From positions 1 to 64,000 of the forward strand of contig CANJWZ010000020.1 in assembly GCA_947478725.1 (NCBI GenBank): a DNA stretch of 64,000 nt. The letters run 5' to 3'. Under the pieces are notes generated by a model. It ran no database searches. It was given only the letters and a program-made list of their open reading frames with translations, and was not told where the DNA came from. Made by a program: the position numbers and the translations under genes. The stretch comes from Comamonadaceae bacterium. GTDB taxonomy: Bacteria > Pseudomonadota > Gammaproteobacteria > Burkholderiales > Burkholderiaceae_C. Of the stretch, positions 45,144-53,797 are shown one piece after another; the first letter of the stretch is position 1, and every line of letters starts with the position of its first letter.

Positions 45144-46130
45144 TCAATCCAGGTTATCTACCGTATCTGCATCCGGCACATCACCAATCGCTTCGCGGGT
45201 CAGCAGGGCCTGCGTTTTAAGCCAGTCGCAAAACGCCGCTACCTCGGGCCGTGCGGCGGTGCGCGGGCCCACGATCAGCCAGTAGGCCAGGGGCGAATCA
45301 ATCCTCATGTTGGGCAGGGGCTCCACCAGGTCGCCTGAGGCCAGGCTGTCTGCCACCAGCGGCATGCGGGCTAAAGCAATGCCCTGGCCTGTTAAGGCAG
45401 CTTGAGCAATCTGGTGCGCGTAGTTGAAGTACAGCCAGCGCTTGGGCGCAAAGCTTTTCAAACCTTGCTCATCAAACCACCGCTGCCAGGTCAGCCATTC
45501 CATGTGCTGGCTGCGGTGGGCGTCGCTGGCTTCTACCAGCGCATGTTGGGCCAGGTCGATGGGCTTTTTGATGCGGGTGCCGCTTTTGATCAACCACGGG
45601 CTGGCCACAGGCGTGAGTTGTTCGCCAAACAACCGCACCGCATGGCTGGGCACTGGGCCAGGCGCGCTGTAGCGCAGCGCCAGGTCAACGTCGGTGGTGT
45701 CCATGTCTACCGCCACATCGGTGGCATCAATGCGAATGTCGATGTCAGGGTGCGCACGCTGAAACATCTCCAGCCGGGGAATCAGCCACATCGACGCAAA
45801 CGATGCCCAGGTGCTGATCGCCACGCTTTTGCGTCCTGCACTTTGGCGAATGATGCGCACGGCGCTGTCGATCCGCTCCAGTGACGGCAGGGCCGCGCGC
45901 AGCAGTTGCGTGCCAGCGCTGGTCAGCTCCACAGCGCGCGTGTGGCGCAAAAACAGCGACACGCCGACTTCTTCTTCGAGCGCCTGAATTTGCCGACTGA
46001 CCGCTGATTGTGTCAAGGCCAGTTCTTCAGCTGCAGCCCGAAAATTCAGGTGCCGCGCCACGGCCTCAAAAGCGCGCAACTGGCCTGCGGAAATGGGTCG
46101 TGTGCGCAGATGGGTGAGTGAATGCAGCAT
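45144..46130 (-). CDS. LysR-family transcriptional regulator (GcvA-like)
   Basis: A 328-residue regulator. The N-terminal winged helix-turn-helix is at about residues 15-75 (LRAFEAVARHLNFRAAAEELALTQSAVSRQI). The effector domain follows from about residue 100, with SIWLIPRLE-like MWLIPRLEMFQ near 115. The pattern resembles GcvA/AmpR-type regulators. It is divergent from the DUF2917 gene, which is a candidate target together with the following MBL-fold gene. Confidence 0.93.
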   Translation of the reverse strand: MLHSLTHLRTRPISAGQLRAFEAVARHLNFRAAAEELALTQSAVSRQIQALEEEVGVSLFLRHTRAVELTSAGTQLLRAALPSLERIDSAVRIIRQSAGRKSVAISTWASFASMWLIPRLEMFQRAHPDIDIRIDATDVAVDMDTTDVDLALRYSAPGPVPSHAVRLFGEQLTPVASPWLIKSGTRIKKPIDLAQHALVEASDAHRSQHMEWLTWQRWFDEQGLKSFAPKRWLYFNYAHQIAQAALTGQGIALARMPLVADSLASGDLVEPLPNMRIDSPLAYWLIVGPRTAARPEVAAFCDWLKTQALLTREAIGDVPDADTVDNLD

Positions 46131-46266
46131 GGTCAGAGCAACATGATTGATGTGTTTAGGTCATGAATAGCGTATCCCAATTTCATTGGACTGACAAACC
46201 TTGCGGCGTGATCATTCACGTCCGTCCTCCTGAAATTTGTTCAGCTGGGGGTTTTGAAAGAACGCC

Positions 46267-46755
46267 ATGCATCACAGCATTGAACCGAAACTTTTTAGCC
46301 AAGCTGGCCTGATCTGCACGCAGCAAGCCACGCACCAGGTTCCCGCGCGGGCGGTGGGCTGCTTTAAGTTAAGCGCAGGCCGCGCCATGAGCTTGACACC
46401 TACCGTGCCGGGCGAGTTGCGCATGGCGTATGGGCGGGTGTGGGTGACTTTTACCAACGCGGCGAACGACAGCACGGCGCGGGCGGGAGACCACTTTTTA
46501 GCTGCAGGCGACCTGTTACGACTGCAAGCGGGTCAGCAACTGGTGCTGGAAATGATTGAGAACAACCCCCACCAATCCGTGTATTTCAGCTGGGAGACCG
46601 ACGCCGTCCTGAATGTGGCGGCGTCACCCCGACGGCGACAATTTGCCCAAGCTGAAGTACGCCAACCGCTGCTGGACTTGGGTGCTTGTCTTTGTCAGGC
46701 AGCTTGGGCGCTGAGCCGGCTGGTGCATGTCAAGGGTTATCGGCAAGATGCTTAG
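46267..46755 (+). CDS. DUF2917 domain protein
   Basis: A 162-residue protein with a short cupin-like region: the LRMAYGRVWVTFTN strand near residue 51 and AGDHFLAAGDLLRLQAGQQLVLE near 73 fit DUF2917. Function is unknown. It is divergent from a LysR regulator. Confidence 0.78.
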   Translation: MHHSIEPKLFSQAGLICTQQATHQVPARAVGCFKLSAGRAMSLTPTVPGELRMAYGRVWVTFTNAANDSTARAGDHFLAAGDLLRLQAGQQLVLEMIENNPHQSVYFSWETDAVLNVAASPRRRQFAQAEVRQPLLDLGACLCQAAWALSRLVHVKGYRQDA

Positions 46756-46819
46756 TGCATTCAACTATTCGTCATTGATGACGTTTAGTTAACATCAGGC
46801 CAATACCAAGGATTCACCC

Positions 46820-47809
46820 ATGTCAAAAGCCTTTGCCTCCCAAGCCGACCTGGACGATAAAAAAATCACCTTCGAGCAGCTGTCTGCACATTGCTGGGCC
46901 TACACGGCTGAAGGCGACCCCAATTCAGGCGTCATCATCGGCGACAAATTCATCATGGTCAGCGACGCCACGGCCACGCCCGCCATGGCGCAAGACCTGA
47001 TCGCGCGCATTCGCAGCGTCAGCAACAAGCCGATCAAATACGTGCTGCTGACGCATTACCACGCGGTGCGTGTGCTGGGGGCCAGCGCTTACCTTGCCGA
47101 AGGCGCGACAGAAGTCATTGCCAGCCAGGGCACCTATGAGCTGATTGTTGAGCGCGGTGCACAGGACATGCAAAGCGAGATGGAGCGCTTTCCGCGCCTG
47201 TTCCGCAACTCTGAAAGCGTGCCTGGCCTGACCTGGCCCACCATGGTGATTGGCGGCGGCGACCCGACAAAAAATGAAGTCCCCGGCAAATTGACGCTCG
47301 ACCTGGGCGGCGTGAAAGTACAAGTCTGGCACCCCGGCCCGGGCCACACACGCGGCGACACGATTGCCTGGGTTGAAGAAGAAAAAGTGCTGTTTTCTGG
47401 CGACCTGGTGGAATACGAAGCCGGCGTGTACACCGGCGACGCGCAACTGGAGGAATGGCCCGCCACCCTTGAAGCGCTGCGTGCGCTGAAGGCTGAGGCG
47501 ATTGTTCCGGGACGCGGCGAGGCGATGAAGGGGGCAGCAAACGTCAACAAGGCACTGGACTACACCAAGCGTTGGGTTCAGACCTTGTTCCAAGCGGGTA
47601 AAGAAGCTGCTGCGGGCGGCATGGACTTGAAAGCCGCGATGGCGCACACCCGCAAATCCATGGACCCGATTTTTGGCCATGTGTTTATTTACGAACATTG
47701 CCTGCCGTTTGACGTGAGCCGCGCGTTTGACGAAGCCAGCGGCATTAAAAACCCGCGCATCTGGACGGCTGAGCGCGACAAAGAAATGTGGAACGCACTT
47801 CAGGCCTGA
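46820..47809 (+). CDS. MBL-fold hydrolase-like protein with altered metal motif
   Basis: A 329-residue metallo-beta-lactamase-fold protein. The fold is supported by PGPGHTRGDTIAW near residue 175 and LFSGDLVEYEA near 193. The first metal motif reads THYHAVRVLG near residue 77, so the Asp and third His of HxHxDH are missing and the second metal site is probably lost. It may be a one-metal enzyme or have another role. It lies 64 bp after the DUF2917 gene. Confidence 0.82.
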   Translation: MSKAFASQADLDDKKITFEQLSAHCWAYTAEGDPNSGVIIGDKFIMVSDATATPAMAQDLIARIRSVSNKPIKYVLLTHYHAVRVLGASAYLAEGATEVIASQGTYELIVERGAQDMQSEMERFPRLFRNSESVPGLTWPTMVIGGGDPTKNEVPGKLTLDLGGVKVQVWHPGPGHTRGDTIAWVEEEKVLFSGDLVEYEAGVYTGDAQLEEWPATLEALRALKAEAIVPGRGEAMKGAANVNKALDYTKRWVQTLFQAGKEAAAGGMDLKAAMAHTRKSMDPIFGHVFIYEHCLPFDVSRAFDEASGIKNPRIWTAERDKEMWNALQA

Positions 47810-47847
47810 AGTGCGGGCGGGCAGCTTTGCAGAGCTGACGGGGGGGC

Positions 47848-48015
47848 AACAGGCAACAGGCAACAGGCGCGGCCACCTCTGCGCAGGCCCAAACGGCGGC
47901 AAAACCATGGTGATCGACCCGTGGATCGCCGGCGGCCCCAAAGCCCCGGCGCTTTAACAAGATCGGCAGCGTCAAGGTGCTGCCCATGACGGAAGGGCAA
48001 AGCGTCGACTTTTAG
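47848..48015 (+). pseudogene. Remnant of an MBL-fold metal-dependent hydrolase gene
   Basis: Two short coding fragments remain. The first reads GGKTMVIDPWIAGGPKAP, matching the N-terminal substrate-loop region of UPF0173-like MBL hydrolases. In another frame the next 21 codons read FNKIGSVKVLPMTEGQSVDF and stop at 48015, matching the C-terminal end of such proteins. The central part with the metal site is deleted. A GCAACAG heptamer is repeated three times just upstream (near 47848-47868). Confidence 0.6.
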
Positions 48016-48041
48016 AGGCTATGGGTCTTGGTTGCCCGACA

Positions 48042-48923
48042 TCACTTCTGCGCAGCCAGCATCTTGAAATCCTGCTCATACTCCGCCAGTACGTTGACTG
48101 CTTTTTTGCGCTGCTCTGCTGTGGTGGCGTTGTGCAGCTCGGCAAAATTGGCGCAGCCTTCCTGCGTGATGGTTTCAAGATAGCTGCGGTAGGCAGCATC
48201 GGGTGAGCTGATGGACCTTTGCATCAAGCTGCGCATGTCTTTTTGCAAGGTCACCGGGTCTGGCCGGCTGGCCACCACCTTGGCCAGCGTTTGCAACATA
48301 TCTTTTTGGCGGCGCTCGCGCTCGGCATAGCTTTGTGCGGCGTTGAACTGCGATTTTTCAATCTGCTGTGAAATCAGGCTGCGCTGCCTGTCGTTGATGC
48401 TGCCGTACAGCATTTCGCCGCGCTTGACGGCGTTTTTTTGCCGATTTTCAAAAACGTCCTTTGTGCTGGCGTCCAGGTAGTCTTTGCGCCAGCTGCTGTT
48501 GCCCTTGGCAAACTTGCGCTGCATCGCGTCGAGTTGTTTTTGTGTCAATGTCAGGGCCAGGCTCAAGGCGGCTGGCTCGGCGTGGTCGGTCATGGCGAGG
48601 GCTTTTTGCCGCACGTCGGCAAACACCTCACAGGCTTGGCTTGCGGTAATGTCCTGCTTCATTTTTTGCTGCAATTTTTGTAGCAAGTCAATATAGGCAG
48701 GCAGCTGCGTTTGCCGGTGCCAAGCCTGCATCTGGGCCAGGTCATTTTTGACTTGCGTGCTCTGCGCGTCATTGAAGTCAACGTAGCCGTCGAGGTAAAA
48801 ATAGGCCAGCGTCGGTGCCTGGTTGTAGGCAATCTTGACCGCGTTGCAGCCTTGTAGGACCAGACCCACAAACAGCCAGCACATAATTCTGGTCAAGCGC
48901 AAAAAATTCAAAGGACGTGTCAT
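48042..48923 (-). CDS. DUF6279-type lipoprotein
   Basis: A 293-residue helical lipoprotein. The signal segment (about residues 10-25, WLFVGLVLQGC) ends in the lipobox LQGC. The conserved AYNQAPTLAYFYLDGYVDFND block follows near residue 32, then long Gln/Lys/Ala-rich helices. The ATG at 48923 was chosen because the track extension overlaps glmU. Its start codon and that of glmU lie in the same CATG. Function unknown. Confidence 0.82.
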   Translation of the reverse strand: MTRPLNFLRLTRIMCWLFVGLVLQGCNAVKIAYNQAPTLAYFYLDGYVDFNDAQSTQVKNDLAQMQAWHRQTQLPAYIDLLQKLQQKMKQDITASQACEVFADVRQKALAMTDHAEPAALSLALTLTQKQLDAMQRKFAKGNSSWRKDYLDASTKDVFENRQKNAVKRGEMLYGSINDRQRSLISQQIEKSQFNAAQSYAERERRQKDMLQTLAKVVASRPDPVTLQKDMRSLMQRSISSPDAAYRSYLETITQEGCANFAELHNATTAEQRKKAVNVLAEYEQDFKMLAAQK

Positions 48924-50373
48924 GACCGCTCTCGTTAATAAATCGTCGTCGACGCCGACAGATGTTGTCATCATGGCAGCCGGCAAAGGCACACGCATGA
49001 AAAGCAGCTTGCCCAAAGTGTTGCATCGCTTGGGCGGGCATGCCCTGCTGGGCCATGTGCTTGACTGCGCAGCGGGGTTATCAGCCCGCCGAGTGGTTGT
49101 CATCACGGGCCATGGTGCTATCGAAGTAGAAGCTGCTTGTACACGATTTCAGGGCTTTTCAGGCACTTCTCAAACGCCGCTGGACATCCAGTTTGCGCGC
49201 CAGGAGCCGCAGCTCGGCACCGGCCACGCGGTGCAGCAGGCCGTGCCCTTGCTGGCCGATGACGGCGTGACGCTGGTGCTGTCAGGGGATGTGCCGCTGA
49301 CCCAAACCGCGACCTTGCAAGCGCTGATGGGCCAGTGTGACGGCCAGCGTTTGGCGCTGCTCACCCTCAGCATGCCTGACCCCACAGGCTACGGACGGAT
49401 CGTTCGCAGCGGACCAGGCGCATCAGCCCAAGTACGCGCCATCGTTGAACACAAGGATGCGAGCGACGCCCAGCGCCAAATCCATGAAATCTACAGCGGC
49501 ATCATGGCCGTGCCCACAGCCCTGCTGCGCCGCTGGCTGGCCCGGCTGGACAACCACAATGCCCAGAACGAGTACTACCTGACCGACATTGTGAAATTCG
49601 CCGTAGCCGACGGCGTGGCGGTGGTGGCGCACCAGATCACTGATGCAGCGCAAGTCGCAGGTGTGAACAGCCCGGTCCAGCTGGCCGAACTGGAGCGCGC
49701 GTACCAGCAGCGCAGGGCGGTTGCCCTGATGGAGCAGGGTGTGCGCCTGGCCGACCCCGCCCGCTTTGACGTGCGCGGCACCTTGATATGCGGCCAGGAC
49801 GTTGAGATTGATGTCAATTGTCTGTTTGAAGGCGTAGTGACGCTGGGTAACGGCGTGCGAGTAGGCGCTAACTGCGTGATCGCCAACTGCACCATAGCCG
49901 CCAACGCCGTGATTCACCCGTTCACCCATATCGACGGCGAAAAGCTGGGCGTTGAAGTGGGTGAGGGCGCGCTGGTGGGCCCGTTTGCCCGCCTGCGGCC
50001 CGGCGCGCAGCTGGGTGCAGAGGTGCACATCGGCAACTTTGTAGAGGTCAAAAATTCGACCCTGGCCAAAGGCGCCAAAGCCAATCATCTGGCCTACCTC
50101 GGCGACGCCACGGTGGGCGAGCGCGTCAACTATGGCGCTGGCAGCATCACCGCCAACTACGACGGGGCCAACAAGCACCGCACGGTGATTGGTGACGATG
50201 TGCATATTGGCAGCAACTGCGTGCTGGTGGCACCCATCACCATCGGCGCGGGCGGCACAGTAGGCGGCGGCACCACGCTTGCCAAAAGCACTGAACCCGG
50301 CGGCCTGCATGTGGCGCGGGCCAAGCAAATCAGTCTGCCCAACTGGAAGCGGCCGGTGAAGGCCAAAAAGTAA
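48922..50373 (+). CDS. glmU: Bifunctional GlcNAc-1-P uridyltransferase / GlcN-1-P acetyltransferase
   Basis: A 483-residue enzyme making UDP-GlcNAc for peptidoglycan and LPS. The N-terminal uridyltransferase domain has the loop IMAAGKGTRMKSSLPKVLH near residue 17. The C-terminal left-handed beta-helix acetyltransferase covers about residues 280-470, with GNFVEVKNSTLAKGAKANHLAYLGD near 372. Residues about 62-78 (GAIEVEAACTRFQGF) are encoded by a family B repeat and extend a surface loop. The ATG at 48922 has AAAGGA upstream. It is functionally linked to glmS, two genes away. Confidence 0.96.
   Translation: MTALVNKSSSTPTDVVIMAAGKGTRMKSSLPKVLHRLGGHALLGHVLDCAAGLSARRVVVITGHGAIEVEAACTRFQGFSGTSQTPLDIQFARQEPQLGTGHAVQQAVPLLADDGVTLVLSGDVPLTQTATLQALMGQCDGQRLALLTLSMPDPTGYGRIVRSGPGASAQVRAIVEHKDASDAQRQIHEIYSGIMAVPTALLRRWLARLDNHNAQNEYYLTDIVKFAVADGVAVVAHQITDAAQVAGVNSPVQLAELERAYQQRRAVALMEQGVRLADPARFDVRGTLICGQDVEIDVNCLFEGVVTLGNGVRVGANCVIANCTIAANAVIHPFTHIDGEKLGVEVGEGALVGPFARLRPGAQLGAEVHIGNFVEVKNSTLAKGAKANHLAYLGDATVGERVNYGAGSITANYDGANKHRTVIGDDVHIGSNCVLVAPITIGAGGTVGGGTTLAKSTEPGGLHVARAKQISLPNWKRPVKAKK
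49106..49155 (+). repeat. Dispersed repeat (family B) in frame inside glmU
   Basis: GCTATCGAAGTAGAAGCTGC followed by TTTCAGGGCTTTT matches family B. It falls in the uridyltransferase domain. Confidence 0.78.
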
Positions 50374-50450
50374 TGCTATTTAAATAGTAGCTTCAGGCAT
50401 AGCAATCTATTGGCGTAGAAGCACTTTTGGCTCAAATTTTGAGCGTTTGA
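50373..50450 (+). repeat. Dispersed repeat (family B) after glmU
   Basis: GCTATTTAAATAGTAGCTTC followed by TAGCAATCTATTGGCG and GAAGCACTTTTGGCTC is a long, well-preserved family B copy. It occupies the gap between the convergent glmU and lrp-like genes. Confidence 0.82.
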
Positions 50451-50901
50451 TGCTAAAAAATGCCTTCACATTGCGAACATTGGCGTCTCCTGTGAAGAGC
50501 CGCTGGCTCAAAGCCAGATGGGCAGGCATGTCGGCCACATGCACGACCAGCACAAAGTCTGGCCCCGGCGAGGTGCGGTAGCACTGCTGCACGGCCGCAT
50601 CAACACGCATGCGTTGCTCAAAGGCGCTCAGGTGTTCGTCGCCCTGGCGGTCGAGCGTGATCTCAACAATGGCCGTCAGACCGTGGCCGGTGATGTGTGC
50701 CAGCTTGTCGGGGTTGAGCAGCGCAATCTGGCGCTCAATCAGCCCGGCATCGCGTAGCCGCTTGACGCGCCGCAGGCAGGTGGGCGGCGAGATGTGGGCC
50801 AGCGCGGCCAGGGCCAGGTTGCTCAGCGAAGCATCGTTTTGCAGGGCGTCCAGCAGTTTGAGGTCGGTCGCGTCTAGTTCAGTGTTATGTTTTTGTTCCA
50901 T
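50407..50901 (-). CDS. Lrp/AsnC-family transcriptional regulator
   Basis: A 164-residue regulator with an N-terminal helix-turn-helix (LDALQNDASLSNLALAALAHISPPTCLRRVKRL, residues 16-50) and a C-terminal RAM ligand-binding domain (VEITLDRQGDEHL, DFVLVVHVADM). The amino-acid effector is unknown. It is divergent from glmS and shares an AT-rich regulatory region. Confidence 0.92.
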   Translation of the reverse strand: MEQKHNTELDATDLKLLDALQNDASLSNLALAALAHISPPTCLRRVKRLRDAGLIERQIALLNPDKLAHITGHGLTAIVEITLDRQGDEHLSAFEQRMRVDAAVQQCYRTSPGPDFVLVVHVADMPAHLALSQRLFTGDANVRNVKAFFSIKRSKFEPKVLLRQ

Positions 50902-50945
50902 AAGCTAACTTTATATGAAATAAAAATTCACTGATGGTTATTTGA

Positions 50946-50958
50946 GAAATTTAATTTC
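50946..50958. promoter_or_regulatory. AT-rich palindrome in the lrp-glmS divergent region
   Basis: GAAATTTAATTTC is a perfect 13-bp palindrome in the unusually AT-rich 135-bp gap between the divergent lrp-like and glmS genes. It fits the AT-rich dyads bound by Lrp/AsnC proteins and is a candidate operator for either gene. Confidence 0.45.
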
Positions 50959-51036
50959 AAAAATAGACGAATATTAAGCGCCTTAAAAAATCAATAAACC
51001 TTAGCATCAGCAGGTTTCATTTTCAGGAGAAAGTTG

Positions 51037-52884
51037 ATGTGCGGCATTGTTGCAGCGGTATCTGGCCGCAATATCGTCCCGGTGCTGGTGCAAGGGCTGC
51101 AGCGCCTGGAATACCGGGGCTATGACTCTTGCGGCGTGGCGGTGTATGCCGATGGCCTCAAACGTGCCCGCAGCACATCGCGCGTGGCAGAGCTGCAAGA
51201 GCAGGTTGACCTTGAAAAGCTCACCGGCTCAACCGGCATTGCCCATACCCGCTGGGCCACCCACGGCGCACCGGCCATCCACAACGCACACCCGCACTTC
51301 AGCCACGGCCCCGGCACGGTGGGTGCCAGGCCCGGCAAGATCGCGCTGGTGCACAACGGCATCATTGAAAACCACGAAGAACTGCGCGCCGCACTGCAAG
51401 CCAAGGGCTACGTGTTTGACAGCCAGACCGACACCGAAGTGATCGTCCACCTGATGGAAAGCCTGTATGACGGTGATTTGTTTGAAGCCTTGAAAGCCGC
51501 CGTCAGCCAGCTGCACGGCGCCTATGCGATCGCCGCATTCTGCAAAGACGAGCCGTACCGCGTGGTCGGTGCGCGGGCCGGTTCACCGCTGATTCTGGGT
51601 GTCGGCAAAGTTGATCAAGAAAACTTTTTGGCCAGTGATGCGATGGCCCTGGCTGGTGTGACCGACCAGATCGTTTACCTGGAAGAAGGCGATCTGATTG
51701 ACATTCAGCTCGGTAAGTACTGGATTCTGGACAAGACACAAAAAGCGGTGCAGCGCGACGTTAAGACGGTGGTCGCTCATAGCGGCGCAGCAGAACTGGG
51801 CCCGTACCGCCACTACATGCAAAAAGAAATTTTTGAGCAACCCAGCGCCATTGCCAACACGCTAGAAGGCGTCGAGGGCATCACGCCAGATCTGTTTGGT
51901 GACCGGGCCGCCAGTGTGTTCAAAGACATTGACTCGGTGCTGATTCTGGCCTGTGGCACCAGCTACTACAGCGGCTGCACCGCCAAATACTGGCTTGAAG
52001 AAATTGCCGGCATCTCCACGCAGGTTGAAGTGGCCAGCGAATACCGCTACCGCACCAGCGTGCCCAACCCCCGCACGCTAGTCGTCACCATCACCCAAAG
52101 CGGCGAGACCGCCGACACCCTGGCCGCGCTGCGGCATGCACAGTCGCTCGGCATGACGCAAACCCTCACCATCTGCAACGTCGCCACATCGGCCATGGTG
52201 CGCGAATGCAAGCTGGCTTACGTCACACGCGCCGGGGTCGAGATTGGTGTGGCATCCACCAAAGCCTTTACCGCGCAGTTGGCGGGCCTGTTTTTGCTGA
52301 CGCTGGCACTGGCCCAAAGCAAAGGCCGCCTGACACAAAGCGACGAAGCAGCACACATCAAAGCCATGCGCCACCTGCCGGTGGCATTGGCTGGCGTGCT
52401 GGCCCTCGAGCCCCAGGTCATCGCCTGGGCTGAAGACTTTGCCAAGATGGAAAACGCCCTGTTTTTAGGCCGCGGCCTGCACTACCCGATTGCGCTGGAA
52501 GGCGCACTCAAGCTTAAAGAAATCAGCTACATCCACGCCGAGGCTTATCCCGCAGGCGAGCTGAAACACGGCCCGCTGGCCCTCGTGACCAGCGCCATGC
52601 CGGTGGTGGCCGTTGCCCCCAACGACAGCTTGTTGGAAAAGCTCAAAAGCAACCTGCAAGAAGTCCGCGCCCGCGGCGGCGTGCTGTACGTGCTGGCCGA
52701 CGCAGGCACCAAACTTGTCAGCAGCGAAGGCCTGCATGTCATCCGCATGCCAGAGCATTACGGCGCCTTAAGCCCCTTGCTGCATGTGGTGCCGCTGCAA
52801 TTGCTGGCGTACCACACCGCTTGCGCGCGGGGGACAGATGTGGACAAGCCGCGCAATTTGGCGAAGAGTGTGACGGTGGAGTAG
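51037..52884 (+). CDS. glmS: Glutamine--fructose-6-phosphate aminotransferase (isomerizing)
   Basis: A 615-residue enzyme that makes glucosamine-6-phosphate, the first step to UDP-GlcNAc. The processed nucleophile is Cys2 ([10 protein letters not shown]). The glutaminase domain has [10 protein letters not shown] near residue 72, and two SIS sugar-isomerase domains follow ([10 protein letters not shown] near 305; [16 protein letters not shown] near 498). The C-terminal KSVTVE is the invariant tail. The ATG at 51037 is preceded by CAGGAG. It is located near glmU. Confidence 0.97.
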   Translation: MCGIVAAVSGRNIVPVLVQGLQRLEYRGYDSCGVAVYADGLKRARSTSRVAELQEQVDLEKLTGSTGIAHTRWATHGAPAIHNAHPHFSHGPGTVGARPGKIALVHNGIIENHEELRAALQAKGYVFDSQTDTEVIVHLMESLYDGDLFEALKAAVSQLHGAYAIAAFCKDEPYRVVGARAGSPLILGVGKVDQENFLASDAMALAGVTDQIVYLEEGDLIDIQLGKYWILDKTQKAVQRDVKTVVAHSGAAELGPYRHYMQKEIFEQPSAIANTLEGVEGITPDLFGDRAASVFKDIDSVLILACGTSYYSGCTAKYWLEEIAGISTQVEVASEYRYRTSVPNPRTLVVTITQSGETADTLAALRHAQSLGMTQTLTICNVATSAMVRECKLAYVTRAGVEIGVASTKAFTAQLAGLFLLTLALAQSKGRLTQSDEAAHIKAMRHLPVALAGVLALEPQVIAWAEDFAKMENALFLGRGLHYPIALEGALKLKEISYIHAEAYPAGELKHGPLALVTSAMPVVAVAPNDSLLEKLKSNLQEVRARGGVLYVLADAGTKLVSSEGLHVIRMPEHYGALSPLLHVVPLQLLAYHTACARGTDVDKPRNLAKSVTVE

Positions 52885-53072
52885 TTTCGTTAGTGGGCGT
52901 TTGATTTTTGTTCTGAGCAATTAAAGTCTTAAGCAGACATGCAGATCGCTACCAATACACACTAAACAGTGCCATCGCTCAATCGACTGTCGCCAAAGAA
53001 ACATCGATGTGAACCACGAAGCGCTTAGCGATGTACACGCAGATGCGATTTAAGATGGTGAATGTAGATACG
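52885..53072. other. Intergenic region without recognised features
   Basis: This spacer between glmS and the mazEF promoter is mixed in composition and lower in GC than the surrounding genes. No ORF, hairpin terminator or repeat was recognised in it. Confidence 0.5.
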
Positions 53073-53113
53073 TGTTGATACATCAGAGTGCAACGTATAT
53101 ACTTGTATCAACA
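53073..53113 (+). promoter_or_regulatory. mazEF promoter with flanking operator inverted repeat
   Basis: A -35 TTGATA (53075-53080) and a -10 TATACT (53098-53103) are separated by 17 bp. A perfect 10-bp inverted repeat, TGTTGATACA (53073-53082) and TGTATCAACA (53104-53113), brackets the promoter. This is a good layout for autorepression by the antitoxin complex. Confidence 0.8.
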
Positions 53114-53130
53114 TTTTTCGAGGTATTCAA

Positions 53131-53391
53131 ATGGCAGCAGCAGTTTCAGTTGAACAAACGGTCCAGGAGTGGGGCAACGGCCTTGCGGTGCGTATCACTG
53201 CCCCGGTGGCCAAGGCTGCGCGATTTACGCGTGGCCTGCCCATCTATGTAGAGGTCGTTGATGGCGGCGTGTTCTTGCGCACCGCAGGCAAGCCAAAGCT
53301 GACGCTTGCCCAAAAGCTCAAGGCGTTCGATCCCGCTGTTCATGGTGGTGAAGTCATGGCAACCGGCCTTGTTGGCGCTGAAGTCTTCTGA
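53131..53391 (+). CDS. MazE-like (AbrB-fold) antitoxin
   Basis: An 86-residue protein with the swapped-hairpin AbrB/MazE start VQEWGNGLAVRITAPVAKAA (residues 11-30) and a C-terminal tail that would wrap the toxin. It overlaps the toxin gene by one base (TGATG). A promoter with a perfect inverted repeat lies upstream, suggesting autoregulation. Confidence 0.88.
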   Translation: MAAAVSVEQTVQEWGNGLAVRITAPVAKAARFTRGLPIYVEVVDGGVFLRTAGKPKLTLAQKLKAFDPAVHGGEVMATGLVGAEVF

Positions 53392-53759
53392 TGGCGACTG
53401 CGAGCAAATTATGGGTGCCAGATCGGCGCGACATGATCTGGATAAATTTCAATCCGCAGGTTGGTACGGAAATGAAGGATGAGCACCCTATGCTGGTGTT
53501 GTCTTCCAAGGCGTTTAACGAGCGTACAAATCTCGTGATTGGCCTGCCGATGACTCATGCACCCAGCAACGAAACCAACCCTTTTGCTGTCAAGTTCACG
53601 TCACCCAAGGGCGAGGTTTGCTATGTGCTGGCACATCAACCAAAGTCATTTTCTTGGCGCAACCGTGGCGCTCGACCGCACGCGTGGAAGCAAGTCCCTC
53701 CCGCGGTATTTGAGTCGGCATGCGAAGAGTTGAACGGGATCATTTCGATCTGCGTCTGA
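53391..53759 (+). CDS. MazF/PemK-family mRNA interferase toxin
   Basis: A 122-residue toxin with the N-terminal YVPDRGDIVW-like VPDRRDMIWINFNPQVGTE block, the VIGLPMTHA strand near residue 50 and the HQPKSFSWRNRGAR segment near 82. Members cut mRNA at short motifs. It forms a pair with the upstream antitoxin. Confidence 0.88.
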   Translation: MATASKLWVPDRRDMIWINFNPQVGTEMKDEHPMLVLSSKAFNERTNLVIGLPMTHAPSNETNPFAVKFTSPKGEVCYVLAHQPKSFSWRNRGARPHAWKQVPPAVFESACEELNGIISICV

Positions 53760-53797
53760 ACATACACCGAAAACAGGGCTTGCAAATAATCAATGAA

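Noticed and set aside
48660-48720. Possible family B repeat inside the DUF6279 gene
   Set aside because: Only a short GCTGC...GTAGCAAG similarity is present and the protein segment fits the surrounding helix.
51001-51036. glmS ribozyme upstream of glmS
   Set aside because: The 135-bp gap is AT-rich and lacks the ribozyme core; this class is known mainly from Gram-positive bacteria.
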